Assembly: GCA_015067795.1 (NCBI GenBank)
Contig: SVLU01000005.1
Location: 28,484 to 92,483 of the forward strand
Direction of reading: 5' to 3'
DNA: 64,000 nucleotides
From: Oscillospiraceae bacterium
Lineage (GTDB): Bacteria > Bacillota > Clostridia > Oscillospirales > Oscillospiraceae
A model generated the notes under the pieces. It was not told where the DNA came from and searched no databases. It saw only the letters and a list, made by a program, of their open reading frames with translations. Made by a program: the position numbers and the translations under genes. This document shows positions 60,934 to 64,000 of this stretch, piece after piece (within the stretch, counting starts at the first letter, position 1; each line of letters begins with the position of its first letter).

Positions 60934-62085
60934 ATGAGCACTGCGGGAATAGTCTGTGAGTATAACCCATTCCACCTGGGACACAAATATCATATTGAAA
61001 AGACCCGTGAGCTTTTGGGTGAGGACACCGGAATTGTCTGTGTTATGAGCGGAAATTTCGTTCAGCGTGGTGACTGTGCGGTGTTTGCAAAACACTCCCG
61101 AGCAAAAGCCGCGGTTTTAAACGGTGCTGACCTTGTTCTTGAACTTCCTATCCCTTGGGTGCTGTCCTCTGCTGAGGGATTTGCCTATGGCGCGGTCTCT
61201 CTCCTTGATGCTCTCGGTGTTGTAACTCATCTCAGCTTTGGAAGTGAAAGCGGGGATATAGGTGAGCTTAGGGAGCTTGTGAAGGGCATAAACGCATCAG
61301 AAAACCGCATTAGTGAGCTTATGGCGACAGGCATCTCCTATGCAAGTGCACGTCAGAAAGCACTTGACGGGAAGCTGAGTGAGCTTATAGAAAGCCCCAA
61401 TAATATTTTGGGTGTTGAATATATAAAGGCACTTGAAAGGCTCGGTTCATCTGTTGAACCTGTAACTGTCAGCCGACACATGACAGACCATGACAGCGAA
61501 ATTCCGTCGGATAATTTTGCTTCCGCTTCATTTATTAGAAATACTATATTAAATGGTACTCCCGAATGGAAATATGTTCCGGAAAGTGGGGCTGAGATTT
61601 TTGAGAATGAGCCTTTACACAGTCTTGAATACTGTGAGCGTGCAATTCTCGGAAAGCTCCGCAGTATGACAAAAGATGAATTCGATGCTCTGCCCTTTGG
61701 CGGTGAAGGTCTCGGTAACAGACTTATGAATTCCGTGATGACGGAAGCAAGTCTTGATGCCATCATGGAAAAAACAAAATCCAAGCGTTATCCTATGTCC
61801 AGAATTCGCCGCATGATACTTTGTGCATGGCTTGGTGTATCACCTGAGGACAGCAGGGGAGAGCCACCATATATACGAGTCCTTGCTGCAAGTGAAAGGG
61901 GTTGTGAAATGCTCCGCGAGATAAAGAAGAAGTCAGAGCTGCCTGTAATCACAAAGCCTGCTTCCGCAAAGGAATTTGAAATATTCAGGCTTGAAGCTAA
62001 ATCCACAGCACTCTATAACCTCACAGCTGAGAATATTATTGAAGCAAATACCGAGTGGAATACAAGCCCATTTATCAATATTTAA
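60934..62085 (+). CDS. tmcAL: tRNA(Met) cytidine acetate ligase
   Basis: The 383-residue protein begins with a nucleotidyltransferase fold (GIVCEYNPFHLGHKYHIEKT) and continues as the TmcAL family (former DUF795; VMSGNFVQRGDCAVFAKHSR). It uses acetate and ATP to form N4-acetylcytidine at the wobble position of elongator tRNA-Met. It is divergent from ackA, so acetate metabolism and an acetate-consuming tRNA modifier share one intergenic region. ATG 60934 follows AAGGAG. Confidence 0.93.
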   Translation: MSTAGIVCEYNPFHLGHKYHIEKTRELLGEDTGIVCVMSGNFVQRGDCAVFAKHSRAKAAVLNGADLVLELPIPWVLSSAEGFAYGAVSLLDALGVVTHLSFGSESGDIGELRELVKGINASENRISELMATGISYASARQKALDGKLSELIESPNNILGVEYIKALERLGSSVEPVTVSRHMTDHDSEIPSDNFASASFIRNTILNGTPEWKYVPESGAEIFENEPLHSLEYCERAILGKLRSMTKDEFDALPFGGEGLGNRLMNSVMTEASLDAIMEKTKSKRYPMSRIRRMILCAWLGVSPEDSRGEPPYIRVLAASERGCEMLREIKKKSELPVITKPASAKEFEIFRLEAKSTALYNLTAENIIEANTEWNTSPFINI

Positions 62086-62096
62086 CACACAATTTG

Positions 62097-62125
62097 TTGA
62101 CAGAATAACACAACGGTACTATAAT
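62097..62125 (+). promoter_or_regulatory. Promoter of galE
   Basis: TTGACA (62097-62102) and TATAAT (62120-62125), exactly 17 nt apart. Confidence 0.85.
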
Positions 62126-62157
62126 TAAAATATAATTTAAGTTATGGAGGGAATACC

Positions 62158-63159
62158 ATGATTTTACTCACAGGCGGCAACGGTTATATCGGTCTGCATA
62201 CAGCCGTTGAACTCATCGCATCCGGATACGAAGTTGTCATCGCTGACAATTTCTACAACTCCAAGCCCGAAGCTGTCAAGCTGGCAGAACAGATCACAGG
62301 TGCATCTATCCCACTCTATCCAATAGACGTGGCTGATAAGGACGCTCTGCGTAAGGTATTTGAGGAAAACAAAATTGATGCCGTTATCCATTTTGCAGGT
62401 CTCAAGGCTGTTGGCGAGTCCGTAAGAATTCCACTTAAGTATTACAGAAACAATCTTGACACCACACTCACTCTCCTTGAGGTGATGAAGGAATACAACT
62501 GTAACAGAATCGTATTCTCATCCTCCGCAACTGTTTACGGTGTTCCTGAAACCGTACCTCTCGTAGAGGGTATGCCAACAGGCTGCACTAACCCTTATGG
62601 CTGGACAAAGTACATGATCGAACAGATCATTCAGGACGCTGCCAACGCTGATCCTGACCTCTCCGCAGTTCTGCTCCGTTACTTCAATCCTATTGGCGCT
62701 CACGAAAGCGGCCTTATCGGTGAAGACCCACAGGGTATCCCAAACAACCTGATGCCATATATCACTCAGGTTGCAGTTGGCAAGCTGCCTAAGCTGAATG
62801 TTTTCGGTGACGATTACCCAACTCACGACGGCACAGGCGTAAGAGACTATATCCACGTTGTTGACCTTGCAAAGGGTCACGTTGCTGCTGTAAAGTACGC
62901 TGAAAATAACAAGGGTACGGAGGTTGTAAACCTTGGTACAGGCGTTGGCTATTCCGTTCTCGACATCGTTAAGGCATTTGAACGTGTAAACAACATCGAA
63001 ATTCCTTACGTTATTGCAGACCGCCGTCCGGGCGATATCGCAACCTGTTATGCAGACACCAAGAAGGCTTATGAGCTTCTTGGCTGGAAGGCTGAAAAGG
63101 ATCTTGACGATATGTGCCGTGACTCCTGGCGCTATCAGCAGAATGCAACTAAGGCATAA
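62158..63159 (+). CDS. galE: UDP-glucose 4-epimerase
   Basis: The 333-residue SDR enzyme has the NAD motif GGNGYIG near the N-terminus, SSSATVYG and the catalytic YGWTK, then YFNPIGAHESGLIGEDP. It interconverts UDP-glucose and UDP-galactose. ATG 62158 follows GGAGG. It is monocistronic with a perfect promoter and a strong terminator. Confidence 0.95.
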   Translation: MILLTGGNGYIGLHTAVELIASGYEVVIADNFYNSKPEAVKLAEQITGASIPLYPIDVADKDALRKVFEENKIDAVIHFAGLKAVGESVRIPLKYYRNNLDTTLTLLEVMKEYNCNRIVFSSSATVYGVPETVPLVEGMPTGCTNPYGWTKYMIEQIIQDAANADPDLSAVLLRYFNPIGAHESGLIGEDPQGIPNNLMPYITQVAVGKLPKLNVFGDDYPTHDGTGVRDYIHVVDLAKGHVAAVKYAENNKGTEVVNLGTGVGYSVLDIVKAFERVNNIEIPYVIADRRPGDIATCYADTKKAYELLGWKAEKDLDDMCRDSWRYQQNATKA

Positions 63160-63174
63160 TTAATTGAAAATTGG

Positions 63175-63207
63175 AACTGCCATCGACTAAGTCGGTGGCA
63201 GTTTTTT
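63175..63207 (+). terminator. Terminator after galE
   Basis: AACTGCCATCGAC/GTCGGTGGCAGTT stem followed by TTTT. Confidence 0.85.
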
Positions 63208-63231
63208 GTTGCAATATTTTGTTCCGTATCT

Positions 63232-63304
63232 GTAGGGCAGGCAGCCTCCTGCCTGCCGTTTGATAAACGTAAAATCGGAAGGCAGAGGGCTGCCTTCCCT
63301 ACAC
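63232..63304. repeat. Interspersed inverted-repeat element, family A copy 2
   Basis: Begins GTAGGGCAGGCAGCC and ends GGCTGCCTTCCCTACAC; the right arm is identical to copy 1 (3818-3897) over its last 27 nt. Confidence 0.75.
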
Positions 63305-63318
63305 GGATATATCGAATT

Positions 63319-63510
63319 CTATTTGCTATACATTATATTCTCATCAACTTCTATTTTGCCATTATTCTTTTCATATTCATCAACACAAGTTTGAGCCAAA
63401 TACTCAAGCTGTGCATTGAGAGATCTTTTATTTTGCTTTGCAACATAAGAAATTTTGTAAAGCAATTCAGGTTCAAATCTTATTCCAGTCTGTATTCTGG
63501 TAGTTGCCAT
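63319..63510 (-). CDS. Small Arc-like ribbon-helix-helix protein
   Basis: The 63-residue protein begins MATTRIQTGIRFEPELLYKI and continues SYVAKQNKRSLNAQLEYLAQ, the Arc-type RHH. ATG 63510 follows GAGGTG. It is divergent from a small HTH gene at 63602. No toxin partner is seen. Confidence 0.8.
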   Translation of the reverse strand: MATTRIQTGIRFEPELLYKISYVAKQNKRSLNAQLEYLAQTCVDEYEKNNGKIEVDENIMYSK

Positions 63511-63601
63511 GATAACACCTCGTAAATATTTTGATAACATAATAATAACATCATGCTTGCAAATATACCAACAATTTATTATCGTATTGTGGGTGATAAA
63601 A

Positions 63602-63829
63602 ATGAATAATAAATATGTTTTAAAAATCTTTTGTAAAAACGTTAAATATCTGCGCATTACAAATAATCTTTCAAGACGAACAATGGCGAAGAAACTCGGT
63701 GTTGGCGTAATAACTCTGATGCTTGTTGAAAAAGGTATCGTACCCAAATGGCGTGGAGCAAATACACTTATACTTATACATCGCCATTTTGGGATATTAC
63801 CTTCTGAAATGTTTATAGATAAATGCTGA
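63602..63829 (+). CDS. Small helix-turn-helix protein
   Basis: The 75-residue protein begins MNNKYVLKIFCKNVKYLRIT and has an XRE-like HTH (NLSRRTMAKKLGVGVITLML). The C-terminus (HRHFGILPSEMFI) resembles the last helix of that fold. The RBS is GGGTGAT. It could regulate itself and the divergent RHH gene. The region is AT-rich, like an accessory island. Confidence 0.65.
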   Translation: MNNKYVLKIFCKNVKYLRITNNLSRRTMAKKLGVGVITLMLVEKGIVPKWRGANTLILIHRHFGILPSEMFIDKC

Positions 63830-63884
63830 AATATATCAAATATGTTGGACATAGTTAGTAGGGGCGGCTATTATGTCAAGTGTG

Positions 63885-63922
63885 ACATGGTTTACAAAAC
63901 GTCCGGGAACATAGTTTACAAC
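63885..63922. repeat. Spaced direct repeats at an insertion-sequence end
   Basis: ACATGGTTTACAAA (63885-63898) and ACATAGTTTACAAC (63909-63922) are direct repeats at a 24-nt step. Repeated motifs of this sort mark transposase-binding ends of insertion sequences. Confidence 0.55.
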
Positions 63923-64000
63923 TTTTCCCTTGGATCGTCGTGAAGAAGATAGACACGACGGGACATAACGGTTTTGGTACTTAGGTTAAGTTTGGCAACA
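63916..64000 (-). CDS. C-terminus of a probable transposase (partial)
   Basis: On the minus strand an open frame enters from the window edge and reads VAKLNLSTKTVMSRRVYLLH then DDPREKL before TAA (63916-63918). The stop lies in the second of the two ACAT-GTTTACAA repeats. An open frame running up to repeated IS-type ends suggests a transposase or its helper; the family cannot be fixed from 27 residues. Confidence 0.45.
   Translation of the reverse strand, partial: VAKLNLSTKTVMSRRVYLLHDDPREKL

Noticed and set aside
1..64000. CRISPR array, tRNA or rRNA genes
   Set aside because: No regularly spaced repeats, cloverleaf or rRNA sequence was seen anywhere in the window.

Overview
The window reads as chromosome from a low-to-moderate GC, anaerobic, spore-forming Clostridia species, most like the Oscillospiraceae/Ruminococcaceae. 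A protein ending in a type I dockerin domain, a SpoIIQ-like M23 protein and a SleB cortex hydrolase suggest a spore-former related to cellulosomal ruminococci. Rubrerythrin, PPi-dependent phosphofructokinase, pyruvate phosphate dikinase, phosphotransacetylase and acetate kinase fit a strict fermentative anaerobe. Gene starts have strong AGGAGG-type Shine-Dalgarno sequences, and several use TTG or GTG. No genus is assigned.

Layout. 1-5.2 kb: an APH-like kinase, then rpsO, pnp and an M16 peptidase, with structured leaders before rpsO and pnp. 5.2-7.6 kb: a divergent XRE regulator/small protein pair, glyQS, and a compact locus that looks like a type I toxin-antitoxin module. 7.6-14 kb: a membrane protein, nadE and mnmE in an overlapping run, then ppdK. 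14-16 kb: an AT-rich SHOCT-like gene, a repeat-filled gap and an HD hydrolase. 16-23.3 kb (minus): a secreted M28 peptidase with dockerin, a Gld-type ABC cluster with a DUF4340 protein, and TatD. 23.5-27.3 kb: secG, lepA with an XRE gene, and pta. 27.5-32.5 kb: a coiled-coil membrane protein divergent from an RHH regulator, a BlaI/BlaR1-type operon, and SpoIIQ-like M23. 32.6-43.3 kb: cysK, XRE-YcxB, pfp, sleB, uraA, DUF89, rubrerythrin-nfo, a lone fumarase alpha subunit and hpf. 43.3-52.3 kb: LtaS-like, ahcY, upp, tsaB-tsaE, cytoplasmic alpha-amylase and a SEDS protein. 52.3-64 kb: an orphan gene, Nudix, acyl-ACP thioesterase, cls, SdpR/SdpI-like, L27/L21, ackA, tmcAL, galE, a divergent RHH/XRE pair and one end of an insertion sequence.

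How the genes fit together. Central carbon metabolism (pfp, ppdK, pta, ackA, amylase) points to sugar or starch fermentation that uses PPi-linked enzymes and makes acetate. The rest is mostly translation, tRNA modification and envelope housekeeping. Accessory content lies in small regulator pairs and in at least four families of interspersed inverted-repeat elements. The most interesting signals are non-coding: a pnp leader with two mutually exclusive pairings that could hide or expose the ribosome binding site, and a ~0.3 kb convergent toxin/antisense RNA locus whose 29-residue toxin could be missed by ORF-based annotation.
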